Shown here: positions 10,466 through 21,985 of the stretch, piece by piece | Position numbering within the stretch: position 1 is the first letter of the stretch | Layout of the letters: each line of letters starts with the position of its first letter | Assembly (NCBI GenBank): GCA_023213395.1 | Contig: CM041465.1 | Coordinates: 744,001-808,000, forward strand | Reading direction: 5' to 3' | Source: Cycas panzhihuaensis | Taxonomy: Eukaryota > Cycadophyta | Length of the DNA stretch: 64,000 nt | Translations under genes and position numbers: made by a program | The notes under the pieces: generated by a model | Seen by the model: the letters and a program-made list of their open reading frames with translations, nothing else | Databases searched by the model: none | Told to the model about the DNA's origin: nothing

Positions 10466-12975
10466 TGTTTCCCGGCTATCGGGAATGGACTTGCGACACA
10501 TCGACACAGGTTTGTGCAGGTATATGCCTTTACTTTGCTTACTTATGATCGTTCTGATGGTGGGAATGGTTTGATTGACATGTGCCTGTCCATATGCACC
10601 TGTTTGATTGCTTGTTCATTATGCATGTGCCTAACGGCACCTTTTAGCCTATGACGACTCACAGCGGGGGCATTCATCGTGAATGCGACACCGTATGGCG
10701 TACAACCACCCACGACGTCTCCATGGTCTTTCGGGATGCTTTCGTAGGCTGTTTATCGTGTTCTGGCGTCGCTTATGTTGCAAACCCTTTCTAAGCCTGG
10801 TTTAACCCTTGGTTAGGTCTTTTGCGTTTGAGCACATGCCCATGACCTAAAGCGCTCTTGACTAATGTATTTTGAGTTTAATTTATGATTTTACCTTAAA
10901 ACCCGATTTCTTACTTTAATTTTTGTTTTTGGGTTTCGGTTCCGTCTTGCAGTAAATTAGCGATCTGCGGAGTTCAAGGCGGTACCGGTCGTCTGCATGA
11001 TAAACTTAGCGGTAGCTAAGTTTATCATGATCGATTGTTTAAAATTTAAAAGAGAAACCAGCGACGGTGGCGCGATTTTCGCGAATCTGGCGTGGCTCCC
11101 AACAGTTGGGCGCGGGGCCCCAACGTTCACTTGCTTCACTCAAGACATAAAACCATTTTTTCATTCATTTGCTTCATTATTCACCTCACTTTTCAACTTT
11201 CCTAGAGCATTTTTTCACAAAGAGACAAAGAACAAAAGCGTGATAAGAGACATCCTCCTACGGTGTGGATCGAGGAGGTACAAAGGCTGCTATTCTTTGA
11301 GTTGCGGGGCCATTCTTGCCCCCTCACAGACTCAGTTCTAAGCACTCTTCCTCTTCATACATTCTCAAGGCTTTCAAGAGGATTTTTCACCAAGAAAGAC
11401 CATCATGAGGAGCCATTTCCAAGCTTTTGACTTGCATGAGGTTCCACTACCTTATTCTCTTGCAAGGGACATGCAACAACACCTCATAGGCATTGGTTGG
11501 ACCGCTTGCACCAAGCTTCCAAGGACCCACATGCTCTCATTTCTCATCATTGAGGTATTTGGTGTCCCTTGTTAAGTGCTTTTTTGCTTATTTCTTCATT
11601 GCTTACTTGCAAATCTTTTCCTCTCTTTGTGCATGTATTTCCTTGAGTTTCCCTTGATCATTTGATGCAAATAATAGTAGCGGTTGTGGCCCATTGAGTG
11701 TTGCCCTAGGCTAGGCCTAGTTTCTCACTTGCCCCCTAAACCCATCCTTTTCCTCCAACCCTTCTCTTTCGCCATTTCTTGGGCAATAGGCATAAAGGGT
11801 TACACGAGGGTTAGAGGGAGATAGGCGGGGTTAGTCCCCGATCTTAGTCCTACTCCCCAAGGGTTCAGTCCCTTATCCTCTCCCCTTTATCTCCACTTTT
11901 GCTTAGGAAGCAGGGGCTAGAAGCTTTGGAGAGTCGGTTTGAATACCGTCTTGGTATAGGCTATCCGTTGCTACGACACGACCGATCTGTTACATGCTAG
12001 CATCGCTTCCCTTATATCTGTGGAGACCTCTCGTGGGTGAGTTAGCCATCCAGGGGCTACACTCGATCCGTTTAGTGCGTTGGTGGTGTATGTCGATTGC
12101 ATATGTGTCGTGTGACTTCGTTTCCTTTCATTGCATGTTAGTGCCTAACAGTATCTTCCTAGCTTAGTTTATTTTACTTGCGGCACATATATACATACCT
12201 TTTTGTATCTCGTAGCCTCTCTCTCGAGGAAGGTATTACTTATTTGCTTGCGGAGGCGTTCGGAACAAAGGCGCATAGGGTCGACCCATTCTTGGGTCGG
12301 CAGCTTGTTTGATACGTTCTCCCTTTTGTTTATGTCGCTTTGAGCTTTCTTTTCTATCGTTTCGGTTTAGTTAGTGTTTATTTGCTTTCGGGGAGGTAAG
12401 TGATCCCCATCACGCTTACAGAAGCGTCGCATCTGAGAAGGACGGCGGGAGGAAGCGCAGCGTGACGGACACTGCGTCTCGGCCCAACCACGGATCGGTA
12501 TTCTCGCTCACCTTCCATACCCTTTTTCGTGCTCTTCGTTTCTTTACACTTGCTTTAGTAGTTAAAGAACATAAGAAAAAGGGAAGAAATAACTATTTAG
12601 TTTGTACTTGCTTTTTACTCTGCATTTACTTTACTTGTACATTTCTTTGCTATACCGCGTATTATGGTATTTGAGATCCTGTGACCGATCCCTCCTTAGC
12701 TCTTGCATATATTTTACGTGACACGTTCGGTTGGTTGCCCCTTGCAGCTTTCTCATTGCCTTGAGAAGTAGCGGCGTAGTTTCCTTTTCCCTTCCGGCCA
12801 TCAGAAGGGTAGGAGGTCTCGCCTGCGGCTACTGAAGCAACCAGGCACCTTGCGATCCGTGCAGCGCTCCGGCGCCGCGGGCGTCCGCGGTATGATCCTC
12901 GTTCTTTAGCCTATTAGCCACGTGGTTTTGTGTCCTTCCGCTAGGCGTTGGATCATTGCCCGTGGAGGCGTTTCC
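10466..12975 (+). repeat. 5' LTR of element 1
   Basis: It starts TGTTTCCCGG and is nearly identical over its whole length to 17886-20402. The right edge is set by the end of that similarity (GTTTC) and by the following TGGCGACC. Length is about 2.5 kb. Compared with the 3' LTR most differences are small 1-5-bp insertions or deletions in CG-rich words, not point changes. A perfect 14-bp-stem palindrome lies at 10997-11028. Confidence 0.92.
10997..11028. promoter_or_regulatory. Palindrome in LTR of element 1
   Basis: ATGATAAACTTAGC, a GGTA loop, then GCTAAGTTTATCAT: a perfect 14-bp inverted repeat. The 3' LTR has the same hairpin at 18411-18448 with a slightly altered loop and one changed stem base. 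Comparable palindromes sit in the LTRs of element 2 and the solo LTR. The role is unknown; position in the LTR suggests a regulatory or structural element. Confidence 0.7.
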
Positions 12976-12993
12976 TGGCGACCATCTTGGGGC
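12976..12993 (+). other. Primer-binding-site-like sequence, element 1
   Basis: TGGCGACCATCTTGGGGC begins at the base after the 5' LTR. Element 2 has the closely matching TGGTGACCATACTGGGG at the equivalent place. The TGG start and position fit a tRNA primer site; which tRNA was not established. Confidence 0.65.
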
Positions 12994-13234
12994 GCGATGA
13001 GGGAGCTAGATCCGCTTCCCGCCGTGTTGGTGCTCTTGCCTTTAGGTAGGCTCGCATTTTGTGTTTTGAGTTGGGCAACCCCAGCGGGTTTGCGGTCTTT
13101 CCTTCCTTTTCCTTTTCGCTTTTCTAACAACGCCGCGGGCGTTGCATGCGACGTTCTCGCAAGCTTGCGAGGTTTCTGCCGTTGTTAGAAGACCAATCGT
13201 CGCGTTTCATTCCATCGTCGACCCCGTTTCGGCA
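12994..13234 (+). other. Leader between primer site and gag, element 1
   Basis: GC-rich leader of about 240 bp. It is homologous to 36835-37078 of element 2 and ends just before the gag ATG. No other feature was seen. Confidence 0.5.
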
Positions 13235-15110
13235 ATGGAAGGTTACCCGTCCGATTGGGCCTACCATGCCATGACTTGGAACTCATGAGTTCCCTTCGTC
13301 GGATCCGGAATCCACCGTGAGGCGGATTCCATCTATTACCACGATGACCATTTCCACCAGAAGATTTTGAGCCTTCCACTCATGCGGTGGAAGATCAGGC
13401 TACTCGTGAGACCCGCCACCCCTTTGGCGGCGAGCCTTACGAGGCGCCTGAGGTCCCCTACTTCGAAGTCGCCGACCTCGTATGGTATGAGGATACCCCT
13501 CCATGAAGCGGTCGGCGCTTAGCGAATACTTTCGGCGGTTCGCGCCAGCCTCCCTAGATGGTTAGCGGAGATGCTACATAGCGTGGCGACTTCCTCATCC
13601 ATGCCCGTCATCTCTGACGGTTGATCGTCGCCCGCGCACACACGTCTATGCCGTGTCTACCCGGCTCTAAGGCGAGTGTTGCGTTTGGTTCTAGTCGTGG
13701 TCCCACTTCCTCGGGACTGGCGCGGCGCATCTTTCCCTCAACTCGGGGTTAGTATGCCTTGCTCAAACCAAGCGCCGCGTGCCACGCCCGAGCGTGGCGC
13801 CGCGCGTTCCCTAGTGAGCCTCGAGGCCCTGCTTAGCGCCGCTTGACCATGTAGGACCCACTCCTCGTATGTCGAACGGTTGGTGGTCCTTCTCTTCGTG
13901 CCCCGGGCTGCGTCACAACCTTGGGGGCGGGGGCAAGGAAACCACCTCCACATACATGGGTGGACGTTGCACCCATATGGGGTCGCGCCACCTACGGGTG
14001 GCCCATATGGGCAAAACCCGGTCCCTCACCCCATTTTAGGCGTCGGTAGCGACTCCTGGCTGCTGCGGCGGCCTGAGGGCGCGCCTCCTCGAGAACATCT
14101 ACGCAGACCCCCTTCCCACAAGGGTGTTTCCTCAGGAGGGATGGGACCGACACCCCATCCGTTCCTTTTCTTGGGTCGTCGATCCCTTAGCCCGAGCAAG
14201 GACACGTCCTTTCGTGGACTATAGGTCGGCGCCTCTGTCCGTTGAGGCGTTGAGGACTAACTCGCCTCACCCTCACAAGTCCCCAAATTTGATGGGACTT
14301 CGTCGCGAGACAACAGAGCATGTGCGTGACTTTTCCATGGCGTGCATTGACTATTGGGCCTACGACCACATCTTGATGAAGCTCTTCCGCGATCCTTGCG
14401 GGCGGCGCCCTCAAGTGGTTCTCTGCCTTAGGCCCATTCGATCTCCTCATTCCGGTGACTAGTGGGCGAGTTCGTCAACTATTTTGACGTAAGCGCGCCC
14501 ATTCGAGAGCGGAATGAAGGCGCTTTGTCGCTCAAACAAGGTCACGATGAGATGAGCCGTGACTTTGTGCGGCGCTTTCACGACCTCCTTCACTCCACCA
14601 AGGCCACATTGCACGAGGAGTTGAAGAGGATCTCTTTGTCAACGCGCCGTCACGAGGTGCACGTGGAGGTCCTCAAGATGGGGGCAACCACGTGTGACTC
14701 GCCATCTCGAGGTGTTTAGCTTTGGAGGCTATTGAGATCAGCGGGACTCAAGAAACCTCCCAAGCCCTCGCAACGTCATGGCGCCTCCTCCGGTGAAGGA
14801 GACCACACCTTGGCACTCGCTAGGACCACCTCTCACCCAACCGAGAGGACCCTAGATCCGCTTACCTCGCCATTCGCTCATTCGAGCGCCACGATGAAGG
14901 AGCTAAAACTCCAACCTCCTTCATCGCCTACCTCCCATAGACACATCCGGAGACTTCTCGTGCGATGCCCCCAAAGGGGTAACACCCGATCTTCTCAAGC
15001 AAGGAGGATCGATCCTCCCTTGAGAAGAGGTGGTGTTCCATCCACAGGAGTGTTTCCATGACGATGCGGCGTTCGGGGCACGGCACCCAGCGACTCGTCC
15101 CCCAGGCGAG
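13235..15110 (+). pseudogene. gag: gag remnant of element 1
   Basis: Gag is the nucleocapsid precursor that packages element RNA. The reading begins MEGYPSDWAYHAM at 13235, matching MGGYSSDWAYHTS of element 2, and soon meets stops and frameshifts. The Gag core can be followed in pieces: FVDYRS...SVEALRTN near 14215-14260, ACIDYWAYDHILMKLF near 14341-14390, and GHDEMSRDFVRRFHDLLHS near 14540-14600. The zinc-knuckle region begins WCSIH near 15030 but is frameshifted by a one-base loss relative to element 2. The tryptophan codon that became a stop in element 2 (IDYWAYDH) is intact here, so element 1 did not come from the decayed element 2 copy. No functional product is expected. Confidence 0.82.
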
Positions 15111-15589
15111 CATCGAGACCTAACCTCGATCAGCCTGTTCATAGAGACCCGTTCCCCAAACATGGGGAACGTGGTCGCGATGTTCAACAAAGATACAGTC
15201 AGAATCGGGATAGATCTCCCGATCCTCGCCCTTCGCATGGTAGAGGGAAGGGTGCGCGAAGGTCACCTTCACCTTCGCGCTCCCCTGACCGCCGTGCTCC
15301 ATCACCTTCGCGGTCCCGCTACAAGGGAAAGAAGGTTGTCCAGTTGCTTGAGACCACTCCGTTATATGCCTTAACTTGGGTCCCAAGCTGCTAAAGAGGC
15401 AGCTGGTGCCTCTTCATCCACATCTCACCTTGATCCTCTTCCGGAAGCCGTTCCTCCGGAGATTCCTGCGCTTCCCAAGACTATTCCCGTCCGCCCCGGT
15501 CGATTCGACTTTAGAAGGGCGCTTACCCAACCCACAGGGAAGGGCAAACCCTTTTCTATCGTTGACGAGCTCTATCTGAGTCGGCTGCG
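15111..15589 (+). pseudogene. Gag-protease linker remnant, element 1
   Basis: This interval aligns with 39075-39530 of element 2 in order and by short shared words, including the stretch leading into 'atgtccttgatggac'. It is broken by frameshifts and no separate domain was recognised. Confidence 0.55.
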
Positions 15590-16230
15590 GGAATGTCCTT
15601 GATGGACGTCTTGAGAAGGCGCCACGAGCAACGTGCTCTTCTTCTTGAAGCTCTTGGCCAACAAGGCGCTTCCATCCATCACGATAGGTGCTACCTCCCA
15701 TGGACCACTGTCATCTCATTTGATCCCGAGAGATCTCCCATCTCCCAAGCGGAGAAGCTCTTGCATTACAGATTCGTCATTACCATTGACACTCTGATTG
15801 TATCGTAAAGAGGACCATTGTAGATAATGGCTCCTCGGTTAATCTTATCTGTGCGTATGCTCAAGGAGCTAGGCATAGTAGCTCTTAGTCATCCTTGGAA
15901 ATGCCAAGGGTATGATGGGGCCGAGAAGTCCCCTCGAGGCGATCTCCCTATCCCTCACCTTAGGAGGAAAACCGTTTACATCGAGATTCTTTGTACTCGG
16001 CGTCGATGTGAGTACAACCTCTTGTTGGTGACCATGGCTCGACCGGATGGGGCAATCTGCTCCCGCGATGGGCAACTTAAATTTGTCCATGAAGGACAAG
16101 TTAAAGTTGTCGCTTGTGAGCCAATCTTAGTCTCACACCTCTCATCCGGCTGCCAGGCTATTTTCGATGATGAAGATAGCGATCTGAGGAGGTTACCCCT
16201 TAGTGGGACCTTTGTTTGAGGCCAGGCCTT
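15590..16230 (+). pseudogene. Aspartic protease remnant of element 1
   Basis: An ORF fragment MSLMDVLRRRHEQRALLLEA at 15593 matches the element 2 segment before the protease. The protease active-site region reads VDNGSSVN near 15815-15840, with the expected D-x-G-S arrangement (N in place of T), followed by text equivalent to the CSRDGQLKFVHEG linker near 16050-16095. Retroviral-type proteases cleave the Gag-Pol polyprotein. Frameshifts separate the pieces, so the gene is dead in this copy. Confidence 0.75.
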
Positions 16231-16745
16231 CATCGGTCGAGCCTATGCCATGTCATGAGCCAAACCTAGTTAGGTTTGCCCCATTGGCGTGGGTGGTTAC
16301 GGTTACTTAGCGCCATGGTGATTTTGATTCGGATGGCGAGGGTTATGGGCCCTCTCCTCGGCGTGTCACCACGGTTTCGCGAGCACCTGGGGAATATCTC
16401 GATCGGACATTCTGCTCTTCCTCATTCTACATTGGCTCGAGCCTTGGTCCTAAACTCGACCATTTATTTTACCTCCTCGGCCTCCCGGGTGGTCCCGTAA
16501 GCGCCCGTCGGCGAGCCACTCGTGAGGCACTTCTTCTTCACGTTCTAGATCCTTACCTCGGACTAGAGCCACTCCTACTCGGATGCAACCTTGCCCGCGG
16601 TCATGGTGTGCCAAGTCCGTTGCACCCATCTGATTCCGACCATAGCAAGTTTACTGGTAGACCTAGCGATACTGGACCTGCTCTTCGTCACCTATCTCCT
16701 ACCCTGCGTGTGACTACCCCTACCTTTATGGGGTCTAGGCACACC
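16231..16745 (+). pseudogene. Truncated protease-RT linker, site of pol deletion
   Basis: Around 16280-16420 the text for GGYGYL and the serine-rich stretch parallels the element 2 linker (GSYGYLTRFSDNES near 40260). Similarity to the linker fades by about 16740, and the next homologous sequence is the post-integrase region of element 2 at 46370. RT, RNase H and integrase, about 5.3 kb in element 2 without its solo LTR, are missing between these points. Confidence 0.7.
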
Positions 16746-16754
16746 TCTTCCTCT

Positions 16755-17100
16755 CCTCTTGCTCCGAAACGAGCCTAAACTACCATTTTAGATTGTTCCC
16801 ATTCCTCCCAATCACGGGTGGAATGGCAATTTGAGATGGATTCTTGCTCCGAAACGAGCCTAAACTACAATCTCAAATTGTTCTCATTCTTCCCAATCAC
16901 GGGTGGAATGGCAATTTGAGATGGATTCTTGCTCAAAGCGAGCCTAAACTACAATCTCAAATTGTTCTCATTCTTCCCAATCACGGGTGGAATGGCAATT
17001 TGAGATGGATTCTTCTCGGCGAGCCTAAACTACCATCTTAGGTTGTCCCCATTCCTCCTAGCTGCGGGTTGAATGGCAATTTAAGGTGGATTTTTCTTCG
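16755..17100 (+). repeat. 85-bp tandem block, four copies
   Basis: The word GAGCCTAAACTAC recurs with starts at about 16771, 16856, 16940 and 17021, a step of 85, 84 and 81 bp. Each unit also carries ATCACGGGTGGAATGGCAAT. Element 2 has a single copy of this unit at about 46375-46465, so the amplification is specific to element 1 or its parent. Confidence 0.88.
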
Positions 17101-17885
17101 ATTTAGCTTCGGTTCCCATGGAACCCGCGTTCCGTGAGCTCTTGGGAACCTCTGTCTTCCTATTTTGGGCACTCCCCAAATTAGGGACGGCTTGTAGATA
17201 TCGTTACTCCCCTTTTCCATGCTTGTCGTTTCCTTTGCACATTCCGCTATGCTCCCTCGTGGACATGTATGTCGCCCCATCCTCTAACCTCACACCTCTC
17301 GATCGCCTCTACTCACGGTGGATGTGTGTGCTCTGTTAGATATATGGCCATACATAGAAGGAAACACACTGCATACTTTCAATAAGATATCTACAACAAA
17401 AATCGCATATCCGCACATTTGCATTTCTAAAACAAACAAATATTCTGACATATAAACATTTACAACATACGAAAATATCCATTTACGAAAATAAATCATG
17501 CATGCTACCTCTACCATACGTGATACACACCATTTCATGTGGAGGCTTGTGCAGCGGCCCGTGCCCAAGTCCGGTTCTTTGTCGGTTAGATATGCTTGCT
17601 CTAGTTCTTGGGATGCCCTCTTACTTCACGTTACACCTTGGTAACGGGGGCATCCCGTTCTTCTTGCTTACTTGATTTCAGCTCGATGCTGAGACGGCGT
17701 GGCGGCCCTACGTTGTCCTCGTCTCGTCCCCCTTGTCCACGCGTTCGCCACGACACTTGCGCACCCTTGGACCACGTCTTTGCTCTTTATTGTTTATATA
17801 TATATGCATGTGCTACTCATGTTTCTTAATTGACAGCATTCGCCATCACATTACGCTCTCGGCGGTGAGGCTCTGCGCGAGGCGA
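17101..17885 (+). other. 3' untranslated region of element 1
   Basis: 17190-17560 is homologous to 46585-46840 of element 2, including 'cctctactcacggtggat' and 'ttagatatat'. From about 17700 to the LTR it parallels 50800-50955 of element 2, ending 'cattcgccatcac'. The antisense ORF and second RNase H found between these points in element 2 are absent. The last bases, GAGGCGA, are the purine tract expected before a 3' LTR but are short. Confidence 0.65.
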
Positions 17886-20402
17886 TGTTCCGGTATCGGG
17901 AATGGACTTGCGACACATCGACACAGGTTTGTGCAGGTATATGCCTTTACTTTGCTTACTTATGATCGTTGCGATGGTGGGAATGGTTTGATTGACATGT
18001 GCACTGTCCATATACTGTTTGATTGCTTGTTCATTATGCATGTGCTAGCGGCACCTTTTAGCCTATGACGACTCACGGTAGGGCATTCATCGGTAATCGA
18101 CACCGTATGGCGTACAACCACCCACAGCGTCTCCATGGTCTTTCGGGATGCTTTCGGGCTGTTTATGCGTGTTACCGGCGTCTTATGTTGCAAACCCTTT
18201 CTAAGCTGGTTTAACCCTTGGTTAGGTCTTTTTACCGTTTGAGCACATGCCCATGACCTAAGCGCTCTTGACTAATGTATTTTGAGTTTAATTTATGATT
18301 TTACCTTAAAACACGATTTCTTACTTTAATTTTACATTTTTGGGTTTCGGTTCGTCTGCATGATAAATTAAGCGATGCTGCGGAGTTCGAGGCGGTACCG
18401 GTGCGTCTGCATGATAAACTTAAGCGATGCAGCTAAGTTTATCGTGATACTGCTTAAATTTAAAAAAAGAAACCACCTTGACGGTGGCGCGATTTTTCGC
18501 GAATCTGGCGTGGCTCTAACAGTTGGGCGCAGGGGCCCCAGCGTTCACTTGCTTCACTCAAGACATAAAACCATTTTTTCATTCATTTGCTTCATTATTC
18601 ACCTCACTTTTCAACTTTCCTAGAGCATTTTTTCACAAAGAGACAAAGAACAAAAGCAGTGATAAGAGACATCCTCCTACGGTTTGTGGATCGGAGGTAC
18701 AAAGGGCTGCTATTATTCTTTGGAGTTGCGGGGCCATTCTGCCCCTACAGACTCAGTTCTAAGCACTCTTCCTCTTCATACATTCTCAAGGCTTTCAAGA
18801 GGATTTTTCACCAAGAAAGACCATCATGAGGAGCCATTTCAAGCTTTTGACTTGCATGAGGTTCCACTACCTTATTCTCTTGCAAGGGACATGCAACAAC
18901 ACCTCATAGGCATTGGTTGGACATTGCACCAAGCTTCAAGGACCCACATGCTTTCATTTCTCATCATTGGAGGTATTTGGTGTCCCTTGTTAAGTGCTTT
19001 TTGCTTATTTCTTCATTGCTTACTTGCAAATCTTTTCCTCTCTTTGTGTATGTATTTCCTTGAGTTTCCCTTGATCATTTGATGCAAATAACCATAGCGG
19101 TTGTGGCCCATTGGAGTGTTGCCCTAGGCTGAGCCTAGTTTCTCACTTGCCCCCTAAACCCATCCTTTTCCTCCAACCCTTCTCTTTCGCCATTTCTTGG
19201 GCAATAGGCATAAAGGGTTACACGAGGGTTAGAGGGAGATAGGCGGGGTTAGTCCCCAGTCTTGATCCTACTCCCCAAGGGTTAGTCCCTTATCCTCTCC
19301 CCTTTATCTCACTTTTGCTTAGGAAGCAGGGGCTAGAAGCTTTGGAGTCGGTTTGAATACCGTCTTGGTATAGGCTGTCCGTTGCTACGACGACCGTCTG
19401 TTACATGCTAGCATCGCTTCCCTTATATCTGTGGAGACCTCTCGTGGGTGAGTTAGCCATCCAGGGCTACACTCGATCCGTTTAGTGCGTTGGTGGTGTA
19501 TGTCGATTGCATATGTCGTGTGACTTCGTTTCCTTTCATTGCATGTTAGTGCCCTAGTATCTTCCTAGCTTAGTTTATTTTACTTGCGGCACATATGTAC
19601 ATACCTTTTTGTATCTCGTAGCCTCTCTCTCGAGAGGAAGGTATTACCTTATTTGCTTGCGGGGCGTTGAACAAAGGCGCATAGGGTCGACCATTCTTGG
19701 GTCGATGCTTGTTTGATACGTTCTCCCTTTTGTTTATGTCGCTTTGAGCTTTCTTTTCTATCGTTTGGTTTAGTTAGTGTTTATTTGCTTCGGGAGGTAA
19801 GTGATCCCCATCACGCTTACAGCCAAGCGTCGCATACGAGAAGGACGGCGGGAGGAAGCGCTATCAGACGGACACTGCGTCTCGGCCATGCCGCCGGATC
19901 CGGTATTCTCCGCTCACCTTCCATACCCTTTTTCGTGCTCTTACGTTTCTTTACACTTGCTTTAGTAGTTAAAGAACATAAGAAAAAAGGGGAAGAAATA
20001 ACTATTTAGTTTGTACTTGCTTTTTACTCTGCATTTACTTTACTTGTACATTTCTTTGCTATACCCCGTGTATTATGGTATTTGAGATCCTGTGACCGAT
20101 CCCTCCTTAGCCGCTCTTGCATATATTTTACCCGTGACACGTTCGGTTGGTTGCCCCCCTTAGCTTTCTCATTGCCTTGAGAAGTAGCGGGCGTCAATTC
20201 CTTTTCCCTTCCGGCCATCCGAAGGGTAGGAGGGTCTCGCCTTGCACGGCTACCTAGAAGCAACCAGGCACCTTGCGATCCGTGCCGCGCTCGGCGCCGC
20301 AGACGTCCGCGAGGTATGATCCTCGTTCTTTAGCCTATTAGCCCTGTGGTTTTGTGTCCTTCCCGCTAGGCGTTGGATCATTGCCCCGTGGAGAGCGTTT
20401 CA
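17886..20402 (+). repeat. 3' LTR of element 1
   Basis: It starts TGTTCCGG and ends GTTTCA, directly followed by the target duplicate GCATG. Length is 2517 bp. Similarity to 10466-12975 is continuous. It carries the hairpin at 18411-18448. Confidence 0.93.
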
Positions 20403-21590
20403 GCATGCATTCTAGCACTGTAACTTGACTTTTGATTCATCCTGCATCGCTAGTTCTGCTTACCAAAAATAGCCCACCTAGAGCTCCTGATTCCTTTGTC
20501 TTTCGGCGGTACGCAAATCTTACCTATTTAAAGTTTGAGAATAGGCTGAGGGCATTACGCCCCTGATGCCTCTAATCATTTGCTTTACCTGATAAAACTC
20601 ACACCTGAGCTCTAGCCATCTTGAGGGAAACTTTAGAGGAAACCAGCTACTAGATGGTTCGATTAGCCTTTCGCCCCTACACCCAAGTCAGACGAACAAT
20701 TTGCACGTCAATATCACTACGGGCCTCCACCAAAGTTTCCTCTGGCTTCACCCTGCTCAGGCATAGTTCACCATCTTTTGGGTCCCAACAGGTATACTCT
20801 CACTCGAACCCTTCACAGAAGATTGGGGTAGGTCGGTAGTGCACACCCTCGAGGGGCATCTCGCTAGTTAGCTTCCTTGCACCTAACAGGTTTCGAACTC
20901 ATGAGACTCGCACACATGTCAGACTCCTTGGTCCATGTTTCAAGATGAGCTAGATGGAAAGCTTGCAGACCAATGCCACAAGTGTGCAGGTGCCCGGCGG
21001 CTGCCACAAAGGTGCGCACTTCTCTTAGCAACCATCGCAATGATGAAACTTCGCTCAGTCTCCTACATGCATTTTTGTCACCATGACAGCCAACGATGGT
21101 CCACACCCAGTGGCTGACGGATCGAGGATCATTGACGCATCCGCGGAGCACATCACCAACCTCCATCCACTTCCCTCCCGACAATTTCAAGCACTCTTTA
21201 ACTCTCTTTTCAAAGTCCTTTACATCTTTCCCTCATGGTACTTGTTCGCTATCGGTCCCTCGTCCATATTTAGCCCTGGACAGAATTTACCACTTGATTA
21301 GGGCTACATTCCCAAACAACCTGACTCGTAAACAATGCCTTGTGATGCAACAGGGTCTGAACTTGACAGGGATCTCACCCTCTTGGGCGCCCCCCTCCAG
21401 GGGACTTGGGCCTGGTCCATTGCTGAAGATGCTTCTATAGGCTATAATTCAAATGGCACTGCTGCCTGATTTTCATGTTGGACTCTTCTTGGTTCGCTCA
21501 CCGTTACTAGGGGAATCCTTGTAAGTTTCTTTTCCTCTGCTTAGTGATATGCTTAAACTCAGCGTGTGCTCTTGCCTAACCTGGGGTCAC
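20403..21590 (-). pseudogene. 28S rRNA pseudogene, 5' portion of unit 1
   Basis: Continuation of the 28S interrupted by element 1; the first five bases are the target duplication. It is collinear with 60300-61494 of unit 2. The minus strand gives the plant 28S 5' end: the complement of TGATATGCTTAAACTCAGC at about 21546-21564 and of CCTGGGGTCAC at the edge. The standard ITS reverse-primer site is present with one change near 21537. Many G-to-A and C-to-T changes relative to conserved plant 28S indicate a non-functional copy. Confidence 0.9.
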
Positions 21591-21829
21591 ATGATGTGGA
21601 TGGGAGGAACTCTGGTCGAAGCCTTGGCCTCCCTAGTGCTTAAGTTGAGGGGGTTTTCCCTACGTGTCATGCACTTATGGTGCACGTATCAATCTGCCAA
21701 GCCGACCGAACCACTGCTCGTCGATGCCTAACAACAAGAACACAATCTGCTTGGGCGGTGCTACAAAGGACCTGAGGCCGACTCCCCTCCACTACCCGCA
21801 TGCAGGTAATGGGGCAATTTGATTATATG
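21591..21829 (-). other. ITS2 of unit 1
   Basis: The 239 bp between the 28S 5' end and the 5.8S 3' end. Unit 2 has an ITS2 of about 241 bp with recognisable similarity, for example 'ccactgctcgtcgatgccta' at 21709-21728 and 61609-61628. No independent feature was seen. Confidence 0.82.
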
Positions 21830-21985
21830 TGACATCTAGGCAGACGTGCCCTTATTCGAAGCCTCAAGCGCAACTTGCATTCAAAATTTGGATGACTCAC
21901 TTTGGATTCTACAATTCACACTCGTATCGCATTTTGCTCGTTCTTCATCATGGCGGTCGAGATATCCGTTGCTGAGAGTCGTGCA
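21830..21985 (-). pseudogene. 5.8S rRNA pseudogene of unit 1
   Basis: The minus strand reads through the 5.8S sequence from the complement of GAGAGTCGT at about 21983 down to TGACATCTAGG at 21830. The plant-specific 14-base motif GAATTGCAGAATCC is present at 21904-21917 with one change (GAATTGTAGAATCC). Length is near the normal 160-164 nt, but several conserved bases are changed, so the copy is probably inactive. Confidence 0.88.

Larger units (their letters stand above)
10466..20402 (+). mobile_element. LTR element 1: pol-deleted Ty3/gypsy element inserted in 28S
   Basis: A complete insertion of 9937 bp bounded by TG...CA and a perfect 5-bp target duplication GCATG (10461-10465 and 20403-20407). 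The uninterrupted 28S of the second unit confirms the site. It has long direct LTRs, a primer-binding-site-like sequence right after the 5' LTR, gag and protease remnants, an 85-bp tandem block and a 3' untranslated region. No reverse transcriptase, RNase H or integrase sequence was found: homology to element 2 jumps from the protease-RT linker (about 16740) to the post-integrase region (about 16755). It is therefore a non-autonomous derivative that would have depended on a relative for replication. Its orientation is opposite to the rRNA genes. The GC-rich interior and low transition load suggest it is younger than element 2. Confidence 0.93.

Noticed and set aside
12976-12993. Assignment of the primer-binding site to a particular tRNA
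   Set aside because: The two sites resemble each other but I could not match them with confidence to a specific tRNA 3' end.
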